From Halobacillus fulvus (GTDB lineage Bacteria; Bacillota; Bacilli; Bacillales; Halobacillaceae), in NCBI GenBank assembly GCA_004078665.1, contig SCFO01000004.1:124001-188000 (forward strand): DNA of 64,000 bases. The letters are read 5' to 3'. The translations under genes and the position numbers were made by a program. Position 1 is the stretch's first letter. The number at the start of each line of letters is the position of its first letter. The notes below the pieces were generated by a model. The model had not been told where the DNA came from. It saw only the letters and a program-made list of their open reading frames with translations, and searched no databases. Below are positions 41,753-49,824 of this stretch, in pieces.

Positions 41753-42970
41753 TTAAGATGAGGAATCTTGCTGTTTTCCCTTGGGTTTTTTATTTTGTTT
41801 ACCTGGCGGCTCCCGATCGGAGGACTTGCCATTCGGTTTGTCTTTCTGTTGACCTGGAGGGGCAGATTTTTCGTTTGATTTCCCCTTTGAATCAGAAGGA
41901 TGATCGCCTTCCTGCTTTTTCAGTTGACCAGGAGCAGACGACTTTCCTTTTGGTTCATTTTTAGAAGCAGGAGCGGAGTTATTGCTCTCCCGCTCCTTTT
42001 TCTTCTGCTGACCAGGAGCTGATTCTTTACCTGAGTCTTTTCTTTGAACAGATCGACTCTCCGAAGAATCCTGCTTCAACCCTGGGGCTTTTTTCAATCC
42101 ATTATGACCAGGATGACTTTCATCAAACAGAGGTTTATCCTTATGTTTTTCTACGCGATGCATTTGATCTTCCACGGTCGGTTTAGGTGATGGCAAGGTT
42201 GCCTGTCCGGGTTCTTCAGATGTTGAGGTATCTTCGTTATAAAAGGATTGAATAATTTCTTTGTCCTCATCTTCGACCGTTACAGACGGAACCATTTCGT
42301 CACCTTCCGGCTGGTCTTTCTCAATCGTATCGGCAAGAAAAGCATTGACAGACTTCCCTGTATCATGTGCCTGCTTGCGGATATTTTCAGGAACAAGAAA
42401 AGCAGCTACGGACATTCCAAGCGATTGATCGGTCAAATACGTTTCAATATCACTTGATAAATCACCCAGGTGATCGGATTTTATGTAGCTCACTCCAATC
42501 AGCACCTGATTTTTTTCATTCACTAATCCCATATCTTTGCTAAGTTGGATCAAATCGAACGTGACTTCGGAAGCGTCTTGCTTCTTCCAGTCCTCAAGGT
42601 TTTCAATCAGCGATTCCGACTCAGCGTTGTGCGGAACCATATCGATTACTTGCATATCATCATTCAATTCCAGCTCTACGCTAGGATTAATGTCAATATT
42701 CACATAGGCATAAGCCTGATTACTTCCATACCATGTGTACATAGGGAATACCGTAAGCAAAATGACAAGCGCAATGATTGCTGCACGGCTGTAATGATTG
42801 TGAATCAACTGTGTCCAGCGGAAAAGTGTGCGGTTTTTAGACAATGCTTCGAAGTGAATTTCCATGCCGACTTCCGCGTGCTGTACACGTTTTGCACGGT
42901 GAAATTGACCATCACCGGTCATCACGATTGTATAATCCCTATTTTGCTCCATGACAACACCTTTTCTCAC
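41753..42970 (-). CDS. rsgI: Membrane anti-sigma factor RsgI
   Basis: This 405-residue protein has the RsgI plan: a cytoplasmic anti-sigma domain (residues 1-60, MRKGVVMEQNRDYTIVMTGD), one membrane helix (62-80), the conserved ectodomain start YVNIDINPSVELELN, and a charged C-terminal tail rich in K, S, D and PGQ. The tail has recurring SAPGQ/PPGQ-K units and no carbohydrate-binding module. The GTG start at 42970 overlaps the sigI stop, so the pair is translationally coupled. It should hold SigI inactive until the ectodomain senses envelope or heat stress. Confidence 0.9.
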   Translation of the reverse strand: MRKGVVMEQNRDYTIVMTGDGQFHRAKRVQHAEVGMEIHFEALSKNRTLFRWTQLIHNHYSRAAIIALVILLTVFPMYTWYGSNQAYAYVNIDINPSVELELNDDMQVIDMVPHNAESESLIENLEDWKKQDASEVTFDLIQLSKDMGLVNEKNQVLIGVSYIKSDHLGDLSSDIETYLTDQSLGMSVAAFLVPENIRKQAHDTGKSVNAFLADTIEKDQPEGDEMVPSVTVEDEDKEIIQSFYNEDTSTSEEPGQATLPSPKPTVEDQMHRVEKHKDKPLFDESHPGHNGLKKAPGLKQDSSESRSVQRKDSGKESAPGQQKKKERESNNSAPASKNEPKGKSSAPGQLKKQEGDHPSDSKGKSNEKSAPPGQQKDKPNGKSSDREPPGKQNKKPKGKQQDSSS

Positions 42971-43704
42971 ACCCCCACCCCTTTCAAATAATCTTTGAGA
43001 TAGATATAGTCACCATCAAAGATGAGAACGAGTGCAATAATGAATTTCCTGTTCCTCTCCAGCGTTTTTTTACTAACCTCTACATGATCGATCAAATCTT
43101 TGATCGGCAGACGGCCTTTGCTTAAGACTTGTTTTCTTAAGTGATCGCTCTCGTAAACCGTCCGGGCCACTTGAACAGCGGACTCACGGGCATCACGGTG
43201 CTTGGGAGAGACATCGATCAAATCTTCAAAGCTCATTTTGTACTTCTTGAGCTGTTCTTTGAACTCAATGATCTCCTCGCGACGATACCACGCCTCTGTT
43301 TCCATGGCGAAACGTTCCTTCGCTGCTGCAACTTCAGAAGGATTCTCCATCTGATCTTCTTCGTAGTACTCCTCATCGAGAGAAGCAGCTGACGGACGTT
43401 TTTGTTCATTACGGATGTGGTCGATCACCTTACGTTTAATCACAAGTCTTGCAAAAGAGAGAAAGGAGCTTCCTTTGTCACAAGAGTAAGCCTGGATCGC
43501 TTCGTTAAAAGCAAGCAACCCGACACTGAACTCATCATCTTTGGAAGGATCAATATATCTTTTACATACTTCAGAAACACTTTTGGCGATGAAAGGTTGA
43601 TACTGTTTTAAAATTTCGTTTCTTAGCTCGTCATCTCCCTGTTTAGCGGTTTCCACCTGATCATCCAGAGAGGTATTCTGTCTTGAAAGTAGCTGTTTGA
43701 TCAA
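42967..43704 (-). CDS. sigI: RNA polymerase sigma factor SigI
   Basis: This 245-residue sigma factor of the SigI class has region 2 in the N-terminal half (KSVSEVCKRYIDPSKDDEFS, then VGLLAFNEAIQAY and KGSSFLSFARLVIKRKVIDH) and a divergent region 4 at the end with ERNRKFIIALVLI. SigI directs heat-shock and wall-related genes in bacilli. The start is TTG at 43704 with GGAGGTGATAAAGG in front; no ATG at that position gives full region 2. rsgI follows with overlap. Confidence 0.92.
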   Translation of the reverse strand: MIKQLLSRQNTSLDDQVETAKQGDDELRNEILKQYQPFIAKSVSEVCKRYIDPSKDDEFSVGLLAFNEAIQAYSCDKGSSFLSFARLVIKRKVIDHIRNEQKRPSAASLDEEYYEEDQMENPSEVAAAKERFAMETEAWYRREEIIEFKEQLKKYKMSFEDLIDVSPKHRDARESAVQVARTVYESDHLRKQVLSKGRLPIKDLIDHVEVSKKTLERNRKFIIALVLIFDGDYIYLKDYLKGVGV

Positions 43705-44101
43705 CCTTTATCACCTCCAGCTGTTCATATTTTTTCGTCTATTCATTATCATTTATGGGTGTCAAAGCTAAAAATGTTTCAATTGTATTACAAAATTGTA
43801 TCAACCCGTGTTTCTGTAGATAGGTTAGGTGTTTGGTATTGTATCGAGCATGACTATTTTACTGAAAATACGGCGTCAAAGTCCACCACATAAGGGTTAC
43901 ATTTTATTAAATAATCATTTCAAAAACAAAGACTAAAGTCTTATTTACACGAAAATATGAGCATTGGGGCTCTCGAATCACCCACTTATAAATAGATGGA
44001 CCTACAACTTTACGCCTGAATCCAGTTCCGATGATCCAAGGTTTACCATGAGGCAAAGTAGGATAAACGTCTAAGTAGGAATTGAGAAAGGAGGAGTTTC
44101 T
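43705..44101. other. Intergenic region upstream of sigI
   Basis: These 397 bases contain no gene that I can support. A TTGACACCC at 43757-43765 (minus strand) faces sigI, with CGAA 19 nt downstream; it could be a sigma-A -35 or a sigma-I autoregulatory site, but neither is convincing. The ribosome binding site GAGAAAGGAGGAG for the next plus-strand gene lies at the right edge. Confidence 0.4.
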
Positions 44102-44710
44102 GTGAGAGCCGTATTATTAAATGGAAGCCTAGAAAAAGGAAATAAGGCGACAGACACGGAAAAGCTTCTTCATGAATCAGCAAAGATATTCAAAAAAGAA
44201 AATGTTGATGTCGATCGTATTCATTTAAGAGACTTCCAAATTGATTTTGGAATCACGAATACTTTGGATGGTGATGATGACTGGCCATTTATCTTCGAAA
44301 AAATCAAAAAGGCAGATATCCTTCTGCTAGCCACCCCAGTTTCGATGGGGGATAAAAGCAGCATCATCTCTTTGATATTGGAACGATTACAAGGATACCA
44401 CCGAATGGAGAATGAAAAAGGCCAAGGACTGTTTTACAATAAGATCGGCGGTACTATTGTCGATGGTCGTGGAGATGGAGGAGCTTATGCTGCTGCTCAA
44501 TCAATTGTATACCGACTATGTATGCTCGGCTTCACACTCCCCCCAAGAGCCAGCGCCATTTGCAATGAAACACATGTAAAGGCAACAGCCAGCGAATGGG
44601 AGTGCATTGAAGATGACGTTCGTACGATGACCTACAATCTGATCCATCTCGCTGAAATTTTCCTCTTCCACCCGATTCCTGTTTTGAACGATACGAAAAA
44701 GGAATCATAA
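44102..44710 (+). CDS. Flavodoxin-fold NAD(P)H-dependent oxidoreductase
   Basis: This 202-residue protein has an N-terminal FMN strand MRAVLLNGSLEKGN, then ILLLATPVSMGDKSS (near 75-90) and a GGTIVDGRGDGGAYAAAQ block (near 119-136), like FMN reductases of the WrbA/iron-sulfur flavoprotein kind but without the cysteine cluster. The start is GTG at 44102 after AAAGGAGGAGTTTCT. The substrate is unknown. It is a single gene with a bidirectional terminator. Confidence 0.8.
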   Translation: MRAVLLNGSLEKGNKATDTEKLLHESAKIFKKENVDVDRIHLRDFQIDFGITNTLDGDDDWPFIFEKIKKADILLLATPVSMGDKSSIISLILERLQGYHRMENEKGQGLFYNKIGGTIVDGRGDGGAYAAAQSIVYRLCMLGFTLPPRASAICNETHVKATASEWECIEDDVRTMTYNLIHLAEIFLFHPIPVLNDTKKES

Positions 44711-44712
44711 GA

Positions 44713-44746
44713 AAAACCGGGCAATTTGGATCCTGCCCGGTTTTAT
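44713..44746. terminator. Bidirectional terminator
   Basis: AAAACCGGGCA (44713-44723) pairs with TGCCCGGTTTT (44734-44744). Confidence 0.9.
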
Positions 44747-45553
44747 TTATGGCCTGTTTTGATAATAATCGATGGGCACAGCTAAGCCGACACGCCCCTC
44801 TTCCTCATGGTTTAATGTGGCAAAGACAACCCCGATTACATCTCCCTGCTGATTGATCACCGGACTACCGGAATTCCCCCTGTAAATAGGGGCATCAAGC
44901 ATAAGTACCGGCTGGTCCCAATCACTGAGATCTGTGTAGCCTATGATTTCCCCTTCATTGGCTATTCCGGTGAAACGAAGGGGGTTTCCGATAAAGTAAA
45001 TCGGTTCTTCTGAAACAAAATCAGTCTGATCCGCCAAATTCAAATGAGGAACGTTTTCCGCATCAGCTTTCAAAACGGCTAAATCCACTTCAGGATATTC
45101 TTCAATCACAGTCGCTTCGAATAAACCTTGTTCTGGAAAAGCGACCGAAATCCTTCTAGCGTCCTCGATGACATGGTGATTGGTCAAAATCGTGCCATCA
45201 TCGGATATGGCAAATCCTGTGCCACGGCTTTGTTCCCCTTCTACAACGACAACAGCCTGTTTGTACTCGCTGATTTGATCGTCGGTGGAAAGTTGAGCCG
45301 ACTTCACGAGAAAATCGACCGCAGGAATCGAAAATGTATTCGGCAATATAGCCGCTACCATCATGAAGGCTATGACCCAGAAGATCCACTTCGGAAAGGG
45401 CCGCTTCGGATCCTTCGTTTCCCTTTCCATCCGAGAGCGTTCAAGAGCTTTCCTCTTTTCTTCCTGAACAAGCTCATACAGCTCTTCATCATCAAATTCT
45501 TCGTATAGATCATCGTCTATAATGTCCTGTTTGTAATCTTCTTCGTCCTTCAT
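44747..45553 (-). CDS. Membrane-anchored trypsin-like serine protease (HtrA-related, no PDZ)
   Basis: This 268-residue protein has a very acidic N-terminal cytoplasmic tail (KDEEDYKQDIIDDDLYEEFD), one membrane helix (residues 55-75) and an S1C-type protease domain with the triad H127 (TNHHV), D157 (EVDLAVL) and S228 (RGNSGSPV). The domain order fits HtrA proteases, but no PDZ domain follows, so the protein is shorter than HtrA/HtrB. It should act outside the membrane on misfolded proteins. ATG 45553 follows GGGGGTTCAGTG; GTG 45556 is the alternative. Confidence 0.87.
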   Translation of the reverse strand: MKDEEDYKQDIIDDDLYEEFDDEELYELVQEEKRKALERSRMERETKDPKRPFPKWIFWVIAFMMVAAILPNTFSIPAVDFLVKSAQLSTDDQISEYKQAVVVVEGEQSRGTGFAISDDGTILTNHHVIEDARRISVAFPEQGLFEATVIEEYPEVDLAVLKADAENVPHLNLADQTDFVSEEPIYFIGNPLRFTGIANEGEIIGYTDLSDWDQPVLMLDAPIYRGNSGSPVINQQGDVIGVVFATLNHEEEGRVGLAVPIDYYQNRP

Positions 45554-45585
45554 CACTGAACCCCCGTGTTTCAGGAAGTTTGAAA

Positions 45586-47616
45586 CTACATCGCGCTGAC
45601 GTTCACGGTCCCCTGCTGCATCTGAAACATCTGATGGTAATGACCTTTTACATCAATAAGTTCCTGATGTGTTCCTTGTTCCACCATTGTACCATGTTTC
45701 AGGACAAATATTTGATCTGCCGATTGTATCGTTGATAAGCGGTGGGCAATCACCAATGTGGTTCTGCCTTTCTTCAACACTTCCAATGCCTTCTGGATCA
45801 GTTGCTCTGTCTCTGTATCGATGTTAGCGGTCGCTTCATCCAATATCAAAATAGCCGGATCAAAAGCTAGCGCCCTTGCAAATGAAATCAGCTGACGTTC
45901 TCCCATCGACAGAGAATCGCCTTTTTCTTTAAGAGGCGTATCATATCCTTCCGGTAATTTTTCTATAAAACGATCAGCACCGACAGCTTTCAACGCATCA
46001 ATGGCTATTTCCCGGGAAATACGCTCATCATTCATCGTGACATTCGACAAAATCGTCCCCGTGAATATAAACGGATCTTGAAGGACGATTCCCATATGAC
46101 TGCGGACCTGCTGTCTCGACCATTCCGTCGTAGGGTGACCATCAATATAAATCGTCCCCTTCTGCGGATCATAAAACCTAAAGAGCATGTTCATGATCGT
46201 ACTCTTCCCCGATCCTGTATGACCGACAAATGCAGCCGTCTCCCCCGGTTTCACATCAAAAGAAATATCCTTCAAGACATAATCCTCTTTTTCATAGGCA
46301 AAGGAGACATGATCAAATAGGATGTGTCCGCCGTATCGATCCACTGCCTCAGATTGGACGCCTTCACCCTTTTCATTCAACAATTCAAACACCCGACCAG
46401 CTGCTACGCGTGCTTCTTCTAGCTGTGGAAGCTGGTTCACCAAATCGGTGATAGGCTGGAATAAACGGTTTAAGTAGTCTACAAAGGCATAGAGGACTCC
46501 GACCGTCACTACTCCTTCAACGCCAAGGGAAGAAGATCCGAAATACCAGATGAACGCGACGAATGCAATATTCCTTAATACATTGACGAGGTTCCAGGAA
46601 GTGAGAGCACTTAACCTCACGAGCTTCCGCTGAAAAGTAAAATGACGATCATTCAGCTTCTCAAAATCTTCAGAGGTTTGCTTTTCCTGCCGAAATGCCT
46701 GGATGATCGACATCCCTTGAATGGCTTCGTTAATATTCCCGTTCAAATCACTGATCGTCGAGCGGACCACACGGTTATATTTCCCGCCTAAATATTTGTA
46801 CATCCGCATCCAGCCATAAATGATTGGAATGACGAGTGTACAGAAAAGCGCAAGACGCGCATCGAGCAAAAACAGAGCGATATAGATTCCAAGCATGTAG
46901 AAAAAGCTGGTCACAAACGTCGCCAGAACGCGGACATACAACTCTTTGATCGCTTCTGTATCGTTCGTAACACGTGCGACGACTTTTCCTGCCGGCTGAT
47001 TAACAAAATACGAAATCGGCAGCCGTTGAATATGAGCAAATAAATCATCTCTCATCTTCTTAATAATCCGATTTGATGACTTCTGTAAAATGAACGTGTG
47101 AGCAAATTGGAAAACAGCCGCAATCAAAAGCAAGCCGACATATAGGCCAAGCAGCCAGTAGATTGAAGGGATTTCCGGCTGAAAAAAGCGGTAAAGATCG
47201 GTTAGAGAAAGGCGTTCCGCTTCCGCTTCATAAACCTCCCCATTCGTCTCGATCACCAGCTGTCGGTCTTCCAATGTCCGGCTTCCAGTTGTCGGCACTT
47301 CCTCTCCTACAAAGTAATAGGAACGTTTAATCTGAATGATTGTAGCAACGCCAGCTGTCGAATCTGTCTCGTACAGACGGTCTGCCCGTTTATAGAGGGC
47401 GTTGTCATACTGGACGGTGTAGGCATCCTCCTGCTCAACCTCGTACCACTGGTCTTCGATGACTACGATGTGTTCATCAATCAGTCGCTTTGCAATAAAA
47501 GGTCCCGTCAGCTCTAGTGCAACAGCAAACAATAAGCAAATCAACCCTATGGCAATCGGTTTTTTAAATTGCATCGCGTAATCGAACAATCTTCGTTCGG
47601 TGGTTTTGATCTTCAT
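45586..47616 (-). CDS. bmrD: Heterodimeric multidrug ABC exporter subunit BmrD (YheH-like)
   Basis: This 676-residue half-transporter has six membrane helices and a C-terminal ATPase. It is longer than BmrC because of an extracellular insertion of about 100 residues between the first two helices, as in B. subtilis BmrD (YheH). Walker A is GHTGSGKS, Walker B ILILDEATAN has the catalytic Glu, but the signature is the degenerate LSMGERQ, so this subunit gives the consensus Walker sites and the deviant signature. It overlaps the end of bmrC by 4 bp. It pumps drugs such as doxorubicin and Hoechst dye in B. subtilis. Confidence 0.92.
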   Translation of the reverse strand: MKIKTTERRLFDYAMQFKKPIAIGLICLLFAVALELTGPFIAKRLIDEHIVVIEDQWYEVEQEDAYTVQYDNALYKRADRLYETDSTAGVATIIQIKRSYYFVGEEVPTTGSRTLEDRQLVIETNGEVYEAEAERLSLTDLYRFFQPEIPSIYWLLGLYVGLLLIAAVFQFAHTFILQKSSNRIIKKMRDDLFAHIQRLPISYFVNQPAGKVVARVTNDTEAIKELYVRVLATFVTSFFYMLGIYIALFLLDARLALFCTLVIPIIYGWMRMYKYLGGKYNRVVRSTISDLNGNINEAIQGMSIIQAFRQEKQTSEDFEKLNDRHFTFQRKLVRLSALTSWNLVNVLRNIAFVAFIWYFGSSSLGVEGVVTVGVLYAFVDYLNRLFQPITDLVNQLPQLEEARVAAGRVFELLNEKGEGVQSEAVDRYGGHILFDHVSFAYEKEDYVLKDISFDVKPGETAAFVGHTGSGKSTIMNMLFRFYDPQKGTIYIDGHPTTEWSRQQVRSHMGIVLQDPFIFTGTILSNVTMNDERISREIAIDALKAVGADRFIEKLPEGYDTPLKEKGDSLSMGERQLISFARALAFDPAILILDEATANIDTETEQLIQKALEVLKKGRTTLVIAHRLSTIQSADQIFVLKHGTMVEQGTHQELIDVKGHYHQMFQMQQGTVNVSAM

Positions 47617-49361
47617 CGTCCCACCTCCCCGTCTTCTAACTGTTGGTGCTCGTACTGGCTCTGATACCAGCCGCCAAGAGACACGAGTTCTTCATGCGTC
47701 CCTTGTTCAATGATCTTGCCTTCATCTAACACGATGATATGATCGGCGTGTGTGACAGCTGACAACCTGTGAGCGGCAATCAACGTGGTCTTGCCTTCTC
47801 TTTCTTCCCGGAGATGGTCGATAATCTTTGCTTCTGTTTTCCCATCAACCGCAGACATCGCATCATCAAGAAGGAGAATTTCAGGCTCCATAATAAATGC
47901 CCGCGCGATCGAGACACGCTGTTTCTGTCCTCCAGATAATGTCACACCACTTTCACCGACTTTCGTATCCAGACCATTTGGGAGATGCTTCATATCCTCC
48001 AAAAAGTGGGCCAGCTTCAACACCCGGTAAATTTCTTCATCCGTCGCACCTGGTTTTCCAAATTGAATATTTTCCCGGACGGTTTTTGAAAACAACACCT
48101 GATCTTGCGGAACATATCCAATCCAACTCCTTGTCGTATCAAGAGGAAGCTCTCTGATGTCTGTACCATTGATAGACAACGTCCCTTTTAAGCCAGGATA
48201 TTCACGAAGCAGCTGTCTGAATAGCGTCGTTTTACCCGCTCCTGTTTTGCCGACGACACCAATTGTCTGCCCGCGTTTGATCGAGAGTCGAATTTGATGC
48301 AATCCTTCCGCCTTTGTATTCGGATAGTGAAACGAAACATTTTCAAACCTAATGTCCCCTGGTGTCTCCACTTGCTGATGGCGTGACGGATCCTTAACGT
48401 CAGGTTCATAATTCAACGTATCATTGACGCGGTCGAGCGATGCATTCCCTCTTTGTAAGACATTGATCAGTTCACCAACGGCAAACATCGGCCAAATCAA
48501 CATTCCTAAATAAACGTTGAACGAGACCATTTCGCCAAGTGTAATCACATTCTGAAACACGAGCGCAGAACCGTAACCAAGTCCGATGGTATAAGATAAC
48601 CCGACAAGAATCTGGATCGTCGGTTCGAATAAAGCGTCGACTTTCGCAACATGGACGTTTTTATCGTATACATCGGTCGTCATGGTATTGAATCTGCTTT
48701 CGTCACGCTCCTCCTGGACAAATGCCCTGAGGACCCGGACTCCCCTGACAGACTCAAGGACGCTATTGTTCATTTCTCCAAAAGCAGCCTGTGCTTCCGT
48801 GAAACGGGCGTGAATCACTTTCCCATACCGGTTCATGGCAAACGCCATAATTGGTAAAGGAAGAAGAGCGGCCAGCGTCAATGGCCAGCTGATGGTAAAA
48901 CCCATCACAGCAATGATCAGAAACATAAAGACGGTGGAATCCACGAGCGTCAATATTCCGAACCCGGCCGTCATCGTCAATGCTTTCAAATCATTTGTGG
49001 CGCGCGCCATCAAATCTCCGGTCCGGTTTCTCCCGAAAAAGGTCGGGGTCATGCGCAAGAAGTGATTCATCAGCCTCGAACGCATCGTTCTTTCCATGAT
49101 CATCGCGCCGCTGAACAGCGTGTAATCCCACAAGTACGAAATGGTATAGCTGGAGAAGATGACCACTCCATAAATCAGAAGCAATTCCATCAGTCTTTCC
49201 ACCGTCATCGTGTTGAATTGAATTTCATCGATCGCCATTCCAATCAACTTTGGCGGAATCAGGTCGATGACACTGGCAACAATCAACGCGATAATGGCGA
49301 ACGTATACCGTTTCCAATATTTTTTAAAAAACCAGCTTAATTTAACTAACACACTAAACAT
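47613..49361 (-). CDS. bmrC: Heterodimeric multidrug ABC exporter subunit BmrC (YheI-like)
   Basis: This 582-residue ABC half-transporter has six membrane helices, then Walker A GKTGAGKTT (371-379), a consensus LSGGQ (475-479) and Walker B ILLLDD (495-500), where Asp replaces the catalytic Glu. That asymmetry, combined with the degenerate signature in BmrD, predicts one active and one degenerate ATP site, the hallmark of heterodimeric exporters. AAGGAGGTATTGG precedes ATG 49361. The operon is led by a small-peptide attenuator region, as for B. subtilis bmrB-bmrC-bmrD. Confidence 0.93.
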   Translation of the reverse strand: MFSVLVKLSWFFKKYWKRYTFAIIALIVASVIDLIPPKLIGMAIDEIQFNTMTVERLMELLLIYGVVIFSSYTISYLWDYTLFSGAMIMERTMRSRLMNHFLRMTPTFFGRNRTGDLMARATNDLKALTMTAGFGILTLVDSTVFMFLIIAVMGFTISWPLTLAALLPLPIMAFAMNRYGKVIHARFTEAQAAFGEMNNSVLESVRGVRVLRAFVQEERDESRFNTMTTDVYDKNVHVAKVDALFEPTIQILVGLSYTIGLGYGSALVFQNVITLGEMVSFNVYLGMLIWPMFAVGELINVLQRGNASLDRVNDTLNYEPDVKDPSRHQQVETPGDIRFENVSFHYPNTKAEGLHQIRLSIKRGQTIGVVGKTGAGKTTLFRQLLREYPGLKGTLSINGTDIRELPLDTTRSWIGYVPQDQVLFSKTVRENIQFGKPGATDEEIYRVLKLAHFLEDMKHLPNGLDTKVGESGVTLSGGQKQRVSIARAFIMEPEILLLDDAMSAVDGKTEAKIIDHLREEREGKTTLIAAHRLSAVTHADHIIVLDEGKIIEQGTHEELVSLGGWYQSQYEHQQLEDGEVGR

Positions 49362-49392
49362 CCAATACCTCCTTCAACTTAAACCGACTCGG

Positions 49393-49449
49393 CTACCCAC
49401 TTTCTTTCCAGTCTTCGTTCCATTCTTTTCTGATGATTTTGATTTCCAT
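49393..49449 (-). CDS. 18-residue peptide gene between the attenuator and bmrC
   Basis: ATG 49449 opens an 18-codon frame encoding MEIKIIRKEWNEDWKESG, ending TAG at 49393-49395. A perfect AGGAGG site (CAGGAGGGTATAAAA) lies 8 nt upstream, and the next ribosome binding site and bmrC start follow 31 nt after the stop. The amphipathic, charged peptide resembles none I know. It is downstream of both terminators, so it is made only when attenuation is relieved; it may couple ribosome entry to bmrC or be a functional peptide. Confidence 0.6.
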   Translation of the reverse strand: MEIKIIRKEWNEDWKESG

Positions 49450-49509
49450 TTTTATACCCTCCTGAAAGTTGTGATTTATGTGAAGCAGGGCATCCTGCTA
49501 AACACCATT

Positions 49510-49539
49510 AAAAAAAGCATACGTCCGCAAACGTATGCT
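49510..49539 (-). terminator. Second attenuator terminator of the bmr leader
   Basis: AGCATACGT pairs perfectly with ACGTATGCT (49516-49524 with 49531-49539) around a 6-nt loop; on the minus strand seven T follow. Confidence 0.9.
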
Positions 49540-49552
49540 CACTTACTCATAC

Positions 49553-49579
49553 AAAAAAGGACACGTATCTACGTGGCCC
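49553..49579 (-). terminator. First attenuator terminator of the bmr leader
   Basis: On the minus strand GGG-CACGT and ACGTG-TCC form an interrupted stem with a small loop, followed by TTTTTTG. It lies 34 nt after the leader-peptide stop. Confidence 0.75.
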
Positions 49580-49612
49580 TGGTTAAGTATATGAAGTTAT
49601 CCCTTCATTAAA

Positions 49613-49672
49613 TCAGAGTTGCGCCACGACTTGTATGAAGTTGAATGGGGTAACCAAGTTCTGCTTTTTCAT
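49613..49672 (-). CDS. Leader peptide of the bmrCD operon (BmrB-type)
   Basis: ATG 49672 opens a 19-residue peptide, MKKQNLVTPFNFIQVVAQL, ending TGA at 49613-49615. AAGGAGG lies 8 nt upstream. Two intrinsic terminators follow before bmrC, and the segment CTTGGTTA inside codons 5-8 can pair with TAACCAGG just ahead of the first terminator. Ribosome stalling in this frame by an antibiotic should alter that pairing and let polymerase continue. In B. subtilis the longer peptide BmrB has this role. Confidence 0.75.
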   Translation of the reverse strand: MKKQNLVTPFNFIQVVAQL

Positions 49673-49703
49673 CGTCGTGACCTCCTTGTATCAATGATTA
49701 TAT

Positions 49704-49732
49704 ATTATATAATTTTCGGAAAATTTTTTCAA
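49704..49732 (-). promoter_or_regulatory. Sigma-A promoter of the bmr leader
   Basis: On the minus strand TTGAAA (49727-49732), 17-nt spacer, TATAAT (49704-49709). Transcription should start near 49697, about 25 nt before the leader-peptide ATG. Confidence 0.78.
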
Positions 49733-49768
49733 CATTATCCAGTCTTTTTTTGAATTTATTCCCTCCCT

Positions 49769-49798
49769 TTCATAATATCCATCAATCTCCACATACTA
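49769..49798 (+). promoter_or_regulatory. Candidate sigma-G promoter of the gerX operon
   Basis: TTCATA (49769-49774), a 17-nt spacer and an exact CATACTA -10 (49792-49798) lie 27 nt before the gerXA ATG. Germination receptor operons are forespore sigma-G genes in B. subtilis. Confidence 0.65.
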
Positions 49799-49824
49799 TT
49801 TCCATCTAGATGAGGGGAGGATAA

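Noticed and set aside
43734-43765. Possible sigma-I autoregulatory promoter (CACCC...CGAA) ahead of sigI
   Set aside because: The spacing of 19 nt and the incomplete C-run do not fit the promoter type well enough; a sigma-A reading of TTGACA also lacks a good -10.
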